Shown: piece after piece, positions 26,679 through 35,594 of the stretch | Layout: every line of letters begins with the position of its first letter | How positions within the stretch are numbered: the first letter of the stretch is position 1 | NCBI RefSeq assembly: GCF_019091135.1 | Contig: NZ_JAGXJW010000001.1 | Location: 112,885 to 176,884, forward strand | Length of the DNA stretch: 64,000 nucleotides | Source of the DNA: Cohnella sp. GbtcB17 | GTDB taxonomy: Bacteria > Bacillota > Bacilli > Paenibacillales > Paenibacillaceae | Reading direction: 5' to 3' | Translations under genes and position numbers: made by a program | Notes under the pieces: model-generated | What the model was told of the DNA's origin: nothing | The model's database searches: none | What the model saw: the letters and a program-made list of their open reading frames with translations, nothing else

Positions 26679-26715
26679 GACGAAGTTAGGCAGTATCACT
26701 ATTCGTCTTTTTTTT
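26679..26715 (+). terminator. Possible terminator upstream of the sugar ABC operon
   Basis: GACGAA (26679-26684) pairs with TTCGTC (26702-26707) over a 17-base loop, followed by nine or more T. It would insulate the ABC operon promoter from upstream reading. Confidence 0.5.
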
Positions 26716-26759
26716 GCATGGCTGGGCGGCGTATCTCACTGAAAAATCCGCATCTCGAC

Positions 26760-26824
26760 CTTAAAAAGGGCGCATATCCGTCTTTAAAAACTTCATTGGT
26801 CGAGCGTCCGGGGAATGTTACGAT
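26760..26824 (+). promoter_or_regulatory. Paired-box promoter of the sugar ABC operon
   Basis: Box 1 CTTAAAAAGG starts at 26760 and box 2 CTTTAAAAAC at 26782 (22 bp apart). TG (26816-26817) precedes the -10 hexamer TACGAT (26819-26824), whose start is 37 bp after the start of box 2. No -35 hexamer is seen. The expected transcript start is near 26831. Confidence 0.75.
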
Positions 26825-26915
26825 ATTTTCAAGGAAACGCCTTAACCGACGATGATGCGCACATCCCGGACCGTTCCGAATTGGAGAGTCATAGAAAAGG
26901 GAGGCTTTATTCCAA

Positions 26916-28292
26916 ATGGCCAACTCGGCAAAAAAACGTATTGTTCAAGTTGCGGCGCCAGCCCTCGCGCTCACGCTCGCGCTCGCGGCCTGCGGCGGCA
27001 ACGGCAATAACAACGGTGGCTCGACCGCATCGTCATCAGCGCCGCCTTCGTCCTCCGCCACTTCGGCAAGCTCGTCCGCATCCGCTCCCGCGAAGGACGT
27101 CAGCTTCACGATCGGCTACGCGACCGGCGACCCGGCGACGAAGAAGGCCGTCGCAGATACGATCGAAGCGTTCATGAAGGCGAACCCGAACATCAAGATT
27201 AAAGATATCAGCGAAGGTACAACCTCCTCGTACTTGGACTGGCTGAAGACGAAGGACGCGGTCGACGAATTCCCGGATCTCGTGGAAATGCGGGATACGG
27301 AGATCTTCGCCAAGTCCGGCAAGATCGTCGAGCTGCCCGCGGACCTGTTGGATCTGTTCTCCAGCGTTCCGGAGGTGAACGGCAAGAAGTATAACGCGCC
27401 GATCACGCTGAATGCGCCAATGGGCATCATATACAGCAAAAAAGCGTATGCCGACGCCGGCATCACCGAGCTGCCGAAGACATACGACGAGTTCCTCGCC
27501 GCGCAGGAAAAACTGAAGGCGACCGGCATCACCCCGATCGTCGTTGGCGGCAAGGATATTTTCCACATGGGCTTCTGGCTCAATAAATTTTTGATCGACG
27601 ATGTGTACGTGAACGATCCGGACTGGAACAGCAAGCGCACGGCGAAGCAGGCCAGCTTCACGGACGCCGGCCCCGTACAGGCCATGACCGACTACAAGGA
27701 GCTTTTCACCAAGTACGTCGACAAGGGCTGGCTCTCCACCGCCGACAATCAGACCGCGTCGATTCTCGTCTCCGGCAAGGCGGCCCAGCTGTATTCCGGA
27801 CCTTGGATGTTCACGCAGATTCACGACGCGGATCCGAACTTCGATTTTGGTTTCTACGCGCTGCCGGACCGTCAAGGCAACGTCAATGTCATCGGTCTTC
27901 CTTCGCCGGCGGGTTGGAGCTTGTCTGCAGAAGCGGCCAAGGACGCTGACAAGACCGAAGCGATGAAGACCTTCATCAAATTCTTCTTCTCCAAGGAGCA
28001 GTACGCCAAGTATCTGCAATCGGCCAACGGCATTCCATCGACCAAGGAAGAAATTCAGTATGAATCTCTGCCGCAGATGCAGGACGTGCTGAAGCTGGTC
28101 GCGGATCCGAACGTCAAGAAGTCGCTCGCAATCAACAACTGGTGGGGCGAGAACCAAATCCCGCCGCAGTTCCGCAACTGGTATTACAAGCTCATGCAGG
28201 ATCTGGTGCTCAAAAACGGCGACGTCAAGGAATACATGAAAAAGGCTGACGAAGAGTACGACACCGAAGTTAAAGCGAACGCCCAGCAATAA
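26916..28292 (+). CDS. Extracellular sugar-binding lipoprotein of an ABC importer (CUT1 type)
   Basis: This 458-residue protein has a lipoprotein signal ending ALAAC (lipidated Cys26), a Ser/Ala-rich tether, and a family-1 solute-binding fold (VSFTIGYATGDPATKKAVAD, LVEMRDTEIFAKSG, TPIVVGGKDIFHMGFW, DNQTASILVSGKAAQLYSGP). It should capture an oligosaccharide outside the membrane and hand it to the permeases at 28423 and 29362. GGGAGG lies about 12 bases before ATG. It is a clear paralogue of the lipoprotein at 56980. Transcription probably starts at the paired-box promoter at 26760. Confidence 0.92.
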   Translation: MANSAKKRIVQVAAPALALTLALAACGGNGNNNGGSTASSSAPPSSSATSASSSASAPAKDVSFTIGYATGDPATKKAVADTIEAFMKANPNIKIKDISEGTTSSYLDWLKTKDAVDEFPDLVEMRDTEIFAKSGKIVELPADLLDLFSSVPEVNGKKYNAPITLNAPMGIIYSKKAYADAGITELPKTYDEFLAAQEKLKATGITPIVVGGKDIFHMGFWLNKFLIDDVYVNDPDWNSKRTAKQASFTDAGPVQAMTDYKELFTKYVDKGWLSTADNQTASILVSGKAAQLYSGPWMFTQIHDADPNFDFGFYALPDRQGNVNVIGLPSPAGWSLSAEAAKDADKTEAMKTFIKFFFSKEQYAKYLQSANGIPSTKEEIQYESLPQMQDVLKLVADPNVKKSLAINNWWGENQIPPQFRNWYYKLMQDLVLKNGDVKEYMKKADEEYDTEVKANAQQ

Positions 28293-28300
28293 AATGCGTT

Positions 28301-28345
28301 TGAACGGCCGTCAGGCAACGACATTCGCGCCTCCGGACGGCCGTT
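28301..28345 (+). other. Intercistronic hairpin between binding protein and permease genes
   Basis: GAACGGCCGTC (28301-28311) pairs perfectly with GACGGCCGTTC (28335-28345) and no T run follows. It lies in the 130-base gap between the binding-protein stop and the permease start. Such structures commonly stabilise the upstream message so that the binding protein is made in excess. Confidence 0.65.
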
Positions 28346-28422
28346 CGGCCACAGGAACCGGAGCAGCCTTCGCGCGACGCGCAGGCTCTCCTTTTACCGG
28401 CACGACTTGGAGGTATCCGAGC

Positions 28423-29361
28423 ATGGACCATACGACCAGCTATCTGTCGGGCAGCAAGGCCCGCGCTGCGAACGCAGTCAAAAAGAAAAGAAAATGGGCG
28501 AGCCACACGCTGATCTTCCTGATCCCGTCGCTCGCGCTGTACACTTTATTTGTCATCGCGCCTACGCTCAGCAGCGCCTATCTCAGCTTCACGTCCTGGG
28601 ACGGCGTCAGCGATCATATCCGTTTTATCGGCTTCGACAATTTCACGGAGATTTGGAACAGCGAGCGGGTGCGCAACGCGCTGAAGAACACGCTCATCCT
28701 GACGCTTGTCCTGGTCGTTCTGGAGAACGTGGTCGCCATCGCGCTCGCGATCATCGTCGATCAGGTCCGTTGGGCCCGCAATCTGTTCCGAAGCGTGTTC
28801 TATTTTCCCGTTCTGCTCAGCGGCATCGTCATGGGGTTCGTCTGGACGATTATCTTGAACTACAACTTCGGCGTCCTGAACCAGTTGCTCGACACGATCG
28901 GACTCGGGTCGATGAAGGCGGACTGGCTCGGCAGCCCCAAGTTCGCGTTGGTGTCGATCATTCTGTCCACCGTATGGAAACAGGCGGGATATTATATGAT
29001 TATCTACCTGGCAGGGCTGCAGGGCATTCCGCAGGAGATGAACGAGGCGGCGGCGACCGCCGGCGCGTACCGCTGGCAGCAGTTCCGCAATATCACGTTC
29101 CCCATGCTCGCGGGATCGCTCACGGTCTGCTCCGTCCTCTCGATGATCTCCTCGCTCAAGATCTTCGATCAAATCGCGGTCATGACCGACGGCGGACCGG
29201 GCTTTGCGACCGAGACGCTGACCTACATCGTCTACAAGGTCGGCTTCGGCGAGCTGCGCCAGGGCTTCGGCACGGCGATGGCGATGGTGCTGTTCCTGAT
29301 CATCCTTGTCATCACGGTCGTCCAGGTCAAGCTCCTTCGCAAAAGGGAGGTGCAGCTCTAA
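28423..29361 (+). CDS. Sugar ABC transporter permease (MalF/UgpA type)
   Basis: This 312-residue membrane protein has six spans. The cytoplasmic EAA loop reads IPQEMNEAAATAGAYRWQQF then RNITFPML, where the ATPase docks. ATG 28423 is chosen because GGAGG lies 10 bases upstream and a basic N-terminus (KKKRKW) leads into the first span. The longer upstream open frame is the leader region containing the hairpin. The next permease starts on the very next base after this stop. No ATPase gene is in the window; a shared MsmX-type ATPase elsewhere is expected. Confidence 0.92.
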   Translation: MDHTTSYLSGSKARAANAVKKKRKWASHTLIFLIPSLALYTLFVIAPTLSSAYLSFTSWDGVSDHIRFIGFDNFTEIWNSERVRNALKNTLILTLVLVVLENVVAIALAIIVDQVRWARNLFRSVFYFPVLLSGIVMGFVWTIILNYNFGVLNQLLDTIGLGSMKADWLGSPKFALVSIILSTVWKQAGYYMIIYLAGLQGIPQEMNEAAATAGAYRWQQFRNITFPMLAGSLTVCSVLSMISSLKIFDQIAVMTDGGPGFATETLTYIVYKVGFGELRQGFGTAMAMVLFLIILVITVVQVKLLRKREVQL

Positions 29362-30192
29362 ATGGAAAAGCGAAGAAAGACGGCGGACATCGTGCTGTTC
29401 ACCGTGGCGCTGCTAATCGCGATCGTGTTCTTCTTCCCGATTTTTTTCAATCTGATGTCGGCTTTTAAGAGCAATTCGGAGATTTTGCGCGATGCGATTG
29501 CCTTCCCGAAGGGATTGTATCTGGACAGCTTCCGATATCTGCTGACGGAAACGGAGTTCCCGCGGGCAATCGTGAACAGTCTGATCCTGACAGCCGTCTC
29601 GATTCTGTTCATGGTGCTCGTCATCCCGATGGCCGGGTACGCGATCGAGCGCTCGAACGCCAAGTGGACGAACTATGTGTTCGTCTACTACCTGGCGGGT
29701 ATGATGATTCCGTTCCAAGCCTATATGATCCCGCTTTTCAAGGAACTCAAGATGTTCGGCATGTACGGCAGCCTCGTCGGGCCGATCGTCATCTACGTCT
29801 CAGGCTCGGTTGGCTTCGGCGCATTGCTCTATACGAGCTTCCTGAAGGGAATCCCGCGCGAGATCGAAGAGTCCGCCGCGATCGATGGAAGCTCCAAGTA
29901 CGGCATCTTCTTTCGGATCGTGTTCCCGCTGCTAGGTCCCTGTACGGCCAGCATGGTCGTACTGAACGGACTAGGCGTCTGGAACGACTTCCTCATGCCG
30001 ATGCTCGTACTGCCTTCAGGCAAGCCGAAGACGATGATCGTCGAGATTTTCTACTATGTCGGCGAGTTCTCGTCGCGATGGGACATGATCTTCGCCGGCA
30101 CGGCAATGTCGATCGTACCGATCCTGATCGTGTTCCTGCTGCTGCAAAAGTACTTCGTCAAAGGGATCGCGACAGGCGCGGTCAAGGGATAA
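29362..30192 (+). CDS. Sugar ABC transporter permease (MalG/UgpE type)
   Basis: This 276-residue protein has six spans and an EAA loop GIPREIEESAAIDGSSKYGI then FFRIVFPLLGP. It starts immediately after the previous stop, with GGGAGG inside the end of the preceding gene. It pairs with the permease at 28423 to form the channel. A terminator-like hairpin follows at 30231, before the kinase gene. Confidence 0.92.
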   Translation: MEKRRKTADIVLFTVALLIAIVFFFPIFFNLMSAFKSNSEILRDAIAFPKGLYLDSFRYLLTETEFPRAIVNSLILTAVSILFMVLVIPMAGYAIERSNAKWTNYVFVYYLAGMMIPFQAYMIPLFKELKMFGMYGSLVGPIVIYVSGSVGFGALLYTSFLKGIPREIEESAAIDGSSKYGIFFRIVFPLLGPCTASMVVLNGLGVWNDFLMPMLVLPSGKPKTMIVEIFYYVGEFSSRWDMIFAGTAMSIVPILIVFLLLQKYFVKGIATGAVKG

Positions 30193-30230
30193 GCCTCCAA
30201 ATAACGGTTTTGCTTGCGAACCGTCTCAAC

Positions 30231-30271
30231 CGGGGGGCATACGGAAAATTCCGTGTGTCCGCCCGTTTTTT
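30231..30271 (+). terminator. Terminator between the ABC genes and the sensor kinase
   Basis: GGGGGGCATACGGA (about 30232-30245) pairs imperfectly with TCCGTGTGTCCGCCC (about 30250-30264) around AAAT, followed by TTTTTT. No separate paired-box promoter was seen before the kinase, so partial read-through is likely. Confidence 0.7.
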
Positions 30272-30336
30272 CGTTTCGTGATCCGCGACTTTGTTTGTAT
30301 GATAGAAGTGACCTGAAGAGAAGGGAGAGAGCGCTT

Positions 30337-32118
30337 ATGCGAAGATGGTCGCACAGTCTGTTCGTCAGGTTCTCGGCCGCGTTCCTGTTCGTCGGGCTGC
30401 TGCCGATGATCGCGCTCAGCATCTTCTCGCTCAAGACGTTCACGTCGCATGTCGAGCAAAATACGGTGAATAACCTGGAGCAGATGAGCTATTATATGGG
30501 CACGAATCTGGACAGCATTTATGCCAAATACAACGAAGTCTCCAAGCTGATGTACGTCGGCACGACGGACGGGTCTAATCTGGGTTTGGGTCACAGCGTC
30601 AGTGTCAGCGTGAACGAGCAGGAGCGCATCAACCAGATGTCGATCGACGACTTCCTGTCTACGGTGCTCTACAGCGACACGTATATACGCAACGCTTTTT
30701 TCGTCCGCGCGTCAGACGGCAAGCTGTACCGCCAGACGCGCGACAACAAGGCGTTCCGGCCCGAACGTCTGAATCTTGCAGAGTGGCTGGCGCCGCTCGA
30801 GGCGAATCCGCGCAAGCTCGTGCTGTACCCGACGCACCAAGAGATCTACTACGCGGACGCGGGACGGCAGGTCATCACCGTCGGGCGCAATCTGATCGAC
30901 ACGTCCGGGACGGACCTCAGCGTGCCGAAGGTGGTCGGCACGTTGTTTTTCGACGTGGATGCAGCCGTCATGAGCGATCTTTTCCGTGAATTGAACCTCG
31001 GGCCGAAAGACGAGCTTTATGTGCTGGACGGCCAGGGCTACGTTTACTACAGCAACCGCGGCGATGCCGGCGAACGGCTAAAGGACGGTTTTGCGCCCAA
31101 GGATGACATGCTTATATTCAGCCAGGATATCCCTTTCTTGAACGGAAAGGTCATCATACGCCTCTCGAAGCGCGATCTGTACGAACGCCTCACCTCAACG
31201 CGTACTGCGGTGCTGACTGCCATCGGCATATGCGCAGCGGTCCTGATCGGCATGGGCATCTGGTTCTCGCGCCGGCTGTCGGATCCGATCCGCAGCGTCA
31301 TCAGGCAGATGATCAAGGTCGAGTCGGGCAATCTTGACATCGCGCCTCTCCCGGGCGGACTTGACGAGGTCGGGCGACTGTCGCACGGCTTCAACCGGAT
31401 GGTGGACCGCCTCCGAACGTTTATCGACGAGGCCTACGTGGCCGAGATCAAGCAGAAGCAGACCGAGCTGAATGCGCTGAAGAGCCAGATTCGTCCGCAC
31501 TATCTGTACAACACGCTTGAGGTCATCCGCATGAACGCGGTGGCCAGCGACGCGGCGGAAGTCGGCGACATGATCCGCTCGCTGTCCCGGCAACTGCAGT
31601 ACGTCATCGACTACGGCGAAGATTCGGTGTCGATCCGCCGCGAGCTCGACCACCTTCACAATTACTTTAATATTATCAAGGTTCGGTACGAGAGCAGGAT
31701 CGAGCTCGGCTGCGACATCGCGTCGGACGTCGATCTGGAATGGACGATCCCGAAGCTGTCGCTGCAGCCGATCGTCGAGAACGCGGTCCAGCACGGCCTG
31801 CTGCCCAACGGCGGCAAAGGCGTGGTCCGAGTGACGATCGAAGCTGAAGAAGACAGGCTTGTCGTCATCGTCTACGACGACGGCGTCGGGATGGAGCCGT
31901 CCGTGCTTGCAGCTCTGAAGGCCAGGCTGAACTATCCGGAGCCGGCTTCGCGCAGCATCGGCCTGAAAAACGTGCAGGATCGGATACGGGCCATGTACGG
32001 TGCGAACTACGGTCTTTCGATCAGCAGCCGGCCCGGCATCGGGACGTCGGTTCAGATGATTTTCCCCATTGGCGAAGGAGGCGAAGGACGTGACGATACG
32101 AATACTGATCGCGGATGA
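30337..32118 (+). CDS. YesM-type sensor histidine kinase (first copy)
   Basis: This 593-residue membrane kinase has a span near residues 10-30, a large extracellular Cache-like sensor (about 35-295), a second span (TAVLTAIGICAAVLIGMGI), a HAMP linker (RRLSDPIRSVIRQMIKVESG), the His_kinase box QIRPHYLYNTLE with H388, and a HATPase_c domain (PIVENAVQHG, DDGVGM). Kinases of this group sense sugars or binding proteins and phosphorylate AraC-type regulators. ATG 30337 has GGGAGAG upstream. It overlaps its regulator by 29 bases and is paralogous to the kinase at 53570. Confidence 0.92.
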   Translation: MRRWSHSLFVRFSAAFLFVGLLPMIALSIFSLKTFTSHVEQNTVNNLEQMSYYMGTNLDSIYAKYNEVSKLMYVGTTDGSNLGLGHSVSVSVNEQERINQMSIDDFLSTVLYSDTYIRNAFFVRASDGKLYRQTRDNKAFRPERLNLAEWLAPLEANPRKLVLYPTHQEIYYADAGRQVITVGRNLIDTSGTDLSVPKVVGTLFFDVDAAVMSDLFRELNLGPKDELYVLDGQGYVYYSNRGDAGERLKDGFAPKDDMLIFSQDIPFLNGKVIIRLSKRDLYERLTSTRTAVLTAIGICAAVLIGMGIWFSRRLSDPIRSVIRQMIKVESGNLDIAPLPGGLDEVGRLSHGFNRMVDRLRTFIDEAYVAEIKQKQTELNALKSQIRPHYLYNTLEVIRMNAVASDAAEVGDMIRSLSRQLQYVIDYGEDSVSIRRELDHLHNYFNIIKVRYESRIELGCDIASDVDLEWTIPKLSLQPIVENAVQHGLLPNGGKGVVRVTIEAEEDRLVVIVYDDGVGMEPSVLAALKARLNYPEPASRSIGLKNVQDRIRAMYGANYGLSISSRPGIGTSVQMIFPIGEGGEGRDDTNTDRG

Positions 32119-33685
32119 CGAGCCGATCATTCTGAAGGGGCTTCGCAAGCTCCTCCCGTGGGAGGCGCTCGGCATGGAGATCGTCGGTCAGGCAGGGGAC
32201 GGCGCCGAGCTGGAGGCGCTGATCGCTTCGCTCGATCCGGACATCGTCGTCAGTGACATCAGCATGCCGCACCGTACGGGCATCGATATTCTGCGTACGA
32301 TCGCGGCGCGGGGCTTGCCAGTAAAAACGATCTTCATCAGCGCTTACCAGGAGTTCGCCTACGCGAAGGAGGCGCTCTCGCTCGGAGCCGTGGACTATTT
32401 GATCAAGCCCATCGAGAAAGAGCAGCTCGAAGGGGCTTTGGCTAAGGCGACGGCATTGATCCGGGAGGCGGGCGAGGATACCCGGCGCAAGGACAAGCTG
32501 AGGCATCTGGAGGAAAAGCGGAGAGCCGAGGAGCTGCAGGAGGGCTTGAGCCGGCTGGCGGAGGGCGGCCTGTCGCCACGCTCCGATGCTTACCGCATGC
32601 TGAACGAAGCGTTCCGCACGCCATTCTTCACCGCGCTGTCCGTATCGATCGAGCGTCTTGGCGGCAGCGCCGGACGATGGACCGAGCAGGAGCGCAAGCT
32701 CGTCGAGTTCGCCGTGGACAATATGCTGGCGGAACTCATCGTCGATCCGGGCGTCGGGCAATTTTTCGGCAAGGACGGCTGCCGTACGGTCGTCATCGCC
32801 CATAGCGAGGCAGCGAAGCCCTTCGAGATCGCGCAGGATATCAAGACCAAGATCAACACTTACTTGAAGCTGGACGTATCGGTCGGGATCGGGCCGCCCG
32901 TGCGGGAGCTGTCGCGCGTCACGGACAGCTGTGCCAAGGCGGGACAGGCGCTGCAGATGAAGTACTTCGAGGGACTAAACAAAGTGCTGCCGTACGCGGA
33001 GGGCGCGCCCGCGGCAGCGGACGAGAGCGAGCTGTACCGGCTGCGGACGGAGATCGTCCAGGCGCTGATCGGCCGCAGCCGCAAGGAGGCGCTGGACGCG
33101 CTCGAAAGGCTGTTAGCCCTGATCCGCGCGGCTGCCGCGGGCAGCAAGACGCTCGCGGTATCCACGGCTTTTTCTTCGATGCTCGCCGTCGTACAGGAGA
33201 TCCGCAAGTCCGGCGTGGCGGTAGGAGATGGAGGGTTCGACATTCAGGGGCTCCAGGCACGCCTCGGAGACTGCGAGACGTTCGCCGCGATGGCTCAGGT
33301 CGTGCGGGACATGGTGGAGGAGCTGTCGGAACGCATCGACAACCGGACGGGCAACCGGGACAAGATGCTGCTCGCCCGGATCAGGCAATATATCGAGGAG
33401 CATTACGCCGACGAGCTGACGCTTGAATCGGTGGCGGCGATCGCCTATATGAATCCGTACTACTTCAGCACCTTTTTCAAGAAGCAGATGAACGAGAACT
33501 TCAAACCGTATGTGACCGATGTCCGGATGCGGCACGCGGCGCGCCTGCTCGAGCATACGGACTTGATGATGTACGAGGTCGCGGAGAAGGTCGGCTACAA
33601 CAACGCCCGCCACTTCAGCGACGTGTTCAAAAAGACGTACGGCAAGATCCCTAACGAATATCGGCAGGAGCGGAGAAACGTTTGA
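32090..33685 (+). CDS. YesN-type response regulator, receiver plus AraC DNA-binding domain (first copy)
   Basis: This 531-residue protein has a receiver domain with the acidic pair DDE near residue 9, phospho-acceptor D56 (VVSDISMP) and the conserved Lys in LIKP. A central linker of about 250 residues resembles a degenerate cyclase-like fold, and two C-terminal AraC helix-turn-helix units follow (LTLESVAAIAYMNPYYFSTF, VAEKVGYNNARHFSDVFKK). GTG 32090 is chosen because AAGGAGG lies 8 bases upstream. It is a candidate activator for the paired-box promoters. The second copy at 55336 has exactly the same length. Confidence 0.92.
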   Translation: MTIRILIADDEPIILKGLRKLLPWEALGMEIVGQAGDGAELEALIASLDPDIVVSDISMPHRTGIDILRTIAARGLPVKTIFISAYQEFAYAKEALSLGAVDYLIKPIEKEQLEGALAKATALIREAGEDTRRKDKLRHLEEKRRAEELQEGLSRLAEGGLSPRSDAYRMLNEAFRTPFFTALSVSIERLGGSAGRWTEQERKLVEFAVDNMLAELIVDPGVGQFFGKDGCRTVVIAHSEAAKPFEIAQDIKTKINTYLKLDVSVGIGPPVRELSRVTDSCAKAGQALQMKYFEGLNKVLPYAEGAPAAADESELYRLRTEIVQALIGRSRKEALDALERLLALIRAAAAGSKTLAVSTAFSSMLAVVQEIRKSGVAVGDGGFDIQGLQARLGDCETFAAMAQVVRDMVEELSERIDNRTGNRDKMLLARIRQYIEEHYADELTLESVAAIAYMNPYYFSTFFKKQMNENFKPYVTDVRMRHAARLLEHTDLMMYEVAEKVGYNNARHFSDVFKKTYGKIPNEYRQERRNV

Positions 33686-33885
33686 GAGGCGCCTCGACGC
33701 TTCAATAGAACGGAACGCTCCAATGATTAAGCCTGCCCCGCAAGAAAAGGTATTCGCCTGCCTTCGCGATATATTCGATTCCTTCCTCTACTCCCTGCGA
33801 CGAAGAAAAAAACGTCGAAGTCCAGCGTTCGGTCGTGATGCGCGTAAATTCCTTCGACCCTGTTGTAACCGACGTCCCGCACGAG

Positions 33886-33985
33886 CGGGAGGGAGCGGGC
33901 GGACGGCGATACGGTCCGCATCGAGCTGCCGACTGCCTTGAAGGCGGAGCCGCTGCCGGGAGAAGCGGGTATGTATGCCCGAAGG
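33886..33985 (+). pseudogene. Possible remnant of a GH127 (DUF1680)-type gene
   Basis: In one frame 33902-33958 reads DGDTVRIELPTALKAEPLP, close to the GDxVxLELPMxLRxEPLPGD segment near the C-terminal beta domain of GH127 beta-L-arabinofuranosidases. A stop lies 30 bases upstream in this frame and no other family motif follows. The rest of the 441-base gap 33686-34126 holds only scraps of coding-like sequence on both strands and the weak promoter at 34012. Confidence 0.3.
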
Positions 33986-34011
33986 GACCGATTCGCGAAG
34001 AACGGCCAAAT

Positions 34012-34078
34012 CTGTGAAAAAATTGACCTTAGATCTAAAGAAAACAGCATAAGTAACGTCCATGGGCCATGCTAGACT
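34012..34078 (+). promoter_or_regulatory. Weak paired-box promoter of the GH88 gene
   Basis: CTGTGAAAAAA starts at 34012 and CTAAAGAAAAC at 34035 (23 bp apart). TG (34070-34071) and hexamer TAGACT (34073-34078) follow, 38 bp after the start of box 2. Box 1 is a poor match, so this is the weakest of the nine. Confidence 0.4.
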
Positions 34079-34126
34079 TAGAGTCATTAAGGTCGAATAT
34101 ATCGTAAAAGAGGCAGGCGAGAGATC

Positions 34127-35284
34127 ATGCTGCTGCAGGACAGCGATCAACAATGGCTGGAAGGCGTCGTCGGAAAAATCCGAACGAAGCTGGCTTGGGT
34201 GAGCGAAAAATCAAAGCGCAAGATTCCGTACACGACCGTGTACGGAACGCACGACAACCGGATCACGGACAATCCGACGGGAACGGAAACCGATGGCATC
34301 TACTGGTGGACGAACGGCTTCTGGGGCGGCATGATGTGGCTGATGTACCATGAGACGGGCGACGACAAATACAAAGAGATCGCTAACTTCTCCGAGGAGC
34401 AGCTGGACGAATGCTTCCGCGGCTACTACGGACTGCATCACGACGTCGGCTTCATGTGGCTGCCGACGAGCGTCGCCAACTACAAGGTGACGGGCAATCC
34501 TGCGTCCCGGAAGCGCGCTTTGCACGCGGCCAACCTGCTGGCCGGACGCTTCAATCTGGCCGGCGGCTTCATCCGCGCTTGGAACGATCTGGCGGACGGG
34601 GACACGCGAGGCTGGGCGATCGTCGATTGCATGTTCAACATCCCGCTCCTGTACTGGGCTTCGGAGGAAACCGGAGATCCGCGCTTCAAGCAGATCGCGA
34701 TGAAGCACGCGGATACGGCCATTTCGGCGTTCGTTCGTCCGGACGGCTCCGTCAACCATATCGTCGAGTTCGATCCGGAGAACGGAGGCGTCGTGAGAAC
34801 CTACGGCGGACAAGGCTATGAGGAAGCTTCTTCCTGGACGCGCGGGCAAACGTGGGCGCTTTACGGCTTTATGATGAGCTACATCCACACCGGCAAAATA
34901 GAGTATCTGCAAACGGCGCAGCGGATCGCGCACTACTTTATCGCGAATATCCCCGAGAGCGGGATTATCCCGATCGACTTCCGCCAGCCCAAAGAGCCCG
35001 CTTACGAAGACTCGACCGCGGAAGCCATCGCCGCCTGCGGCCTGATCGAGATCGCGAAGGCGGTCGGCACGCACGAGAAGGACATGTATCTGCGCGCGGC
35101 GGTCAAGCTGCTCCGCACGCTCGACGAAGTCCGCAGCGACTGGAGCGAGGAGAGCGACTGCATTCTGATCAACGGATCGCCCGCCTACCACAACGACAAT
35201 CGCCATACCGCGATCATCTATGGCGACTATTACTTTATGGAGGCCGTGTTCAAGCTCAAGGGCAACGATTTGTATTTGTGGTAA
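34127..35284 (+). CDS. GH88 unsaturated glucuronyl (uronyl) hydrolase
   Basis: This 385-residue cytoplasmic protein has the alpha6/alpha6 barrel signatures of GH88: TDGIYWWTNGFWGGMMW, YYGLHHDVGFMW and GWAIVDCMFNIPLLYWA, ending with YHNDNRHTAIIYGDYYFMEA. D106 and D167 correspond to the catalytic Asp pair of Bacillus GL1 UGL. The enzyme hydrates and releases the delta-4,5-unsaturated uronic acid left at oligosaccharide ends by polysaccharide lyases, which fits the three lyase genes downstream. The ribosome site is weak (GGCAGGCGAGAG). Confidence 0.92.
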   Translation: MLLQDSDQQWLEGVVGKIRTKLAWVSEKSKRKIPYTTVYGTHDNRITDNPTGTETDGIYWWTNGFWGGMMWLMYHETGDDKYKEIANFSEEQLDECFRGYYGLHHDVGFMWLPTSVANYKVTGNPASRKRALHAANLLAGRFNLAGGFIRAWNDLADGDTRGWAIVDCMFNIPLLYWASEETGDPRFKQIAMKHADTAISAFVRPDGSVNHIVEFDPENGGVVRTYGGQGYEEASSWTRGQTWALYGFMMSYIHTGKIEYLQTAQRIAHYFIANIPESGIIPIDFRQPKEPAYEDSTAEAIAACGLIEIAKAVGTHEKDMYLRAAVKLLRTLDEVRSDWSEESDCILINGSPAYHNDNRHTAIIYGDYYFMEAVFKLKGNDLYLW

Positions 35285-35322
35285 ACGCTCCGAATGCGGG
35301 CTGAAATCAATATAATTACTTA

Positions 35323-35362
35323 TGGAGTGGGCAATGGCATCATTGCTTACTCCATTTTTTTT
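35323..35362 (+). terminator. Terminator after the GH88 gene
   Basis: TGGAGTGGGCAATG (35323-35336) pairs with CATTGCTTACTCCA (35341-35354, two G-T pairs) around GCAT, then eight T. Confidence 0.9.
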
Positions 35363-35471
35363 ATCGGCTCCTTATCGGCAAGGGATCGTCTTTATCCGGT
35401 TGATCCGTTCCGCGCAGAACCGTCTCATCGCGCATGGATCGCCTTCGAGGGTCGTGCTTCCGCTATCGAAT

Positions 35472-35536
35472 CTTAAAAGAGCTACAGTAATCTATTAAAA
35501 AAGGTGCATACCTCAGGGGAACGACTTCCTTACAAT
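35472..35536 (+). promoter_or_regulatory. Paired-box promoter of the first giant lyase
   Basis: Box 1 CTTAAAAGAG starts at 35472 and box 2 ATTAAAAAAG at 35494 (22 bp). The -10 hexamer TACAAT (35531-35536) starts 37 bp after the start of box 2. The expected start of transcription is near 35543. Confidence 0.75.
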
Positions 35537-35541
35537 AAATT

Positions 35542-35555
35542 AGAAAGCGTTACCA
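35542..35555 (+). promoter_or_regulatory. cre-like catabolite repression site at the lyase start
   Basis: AGAAAGCGTTACCA matches the cre pattern TGWAARCGYTWNCW at 13 of 14 positions. It covers the expected +1 of the paired-box promoter, a position where bound CcpA would repress. Confidence 0.6.
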
Positions 35556-35594
35556 AGTTTCAAAATTCATCGTTTCAAGAGCCAAAGGAGGAGA

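Noticed and set aside
30193-30336. Paired-box promoter before the first kinase
   Set aside because: Searched, but no CTTAAAAAA pair with the right spacing is present; the gap holds a terminator-like hairpin only.
33723-34050. Short reading frames on both strands between the first regulator and GH88
   Set aside because: No frame gives a continuous protein with a ribosome site; the coding-like pieces change frame. Kept only as possible gene remnants.
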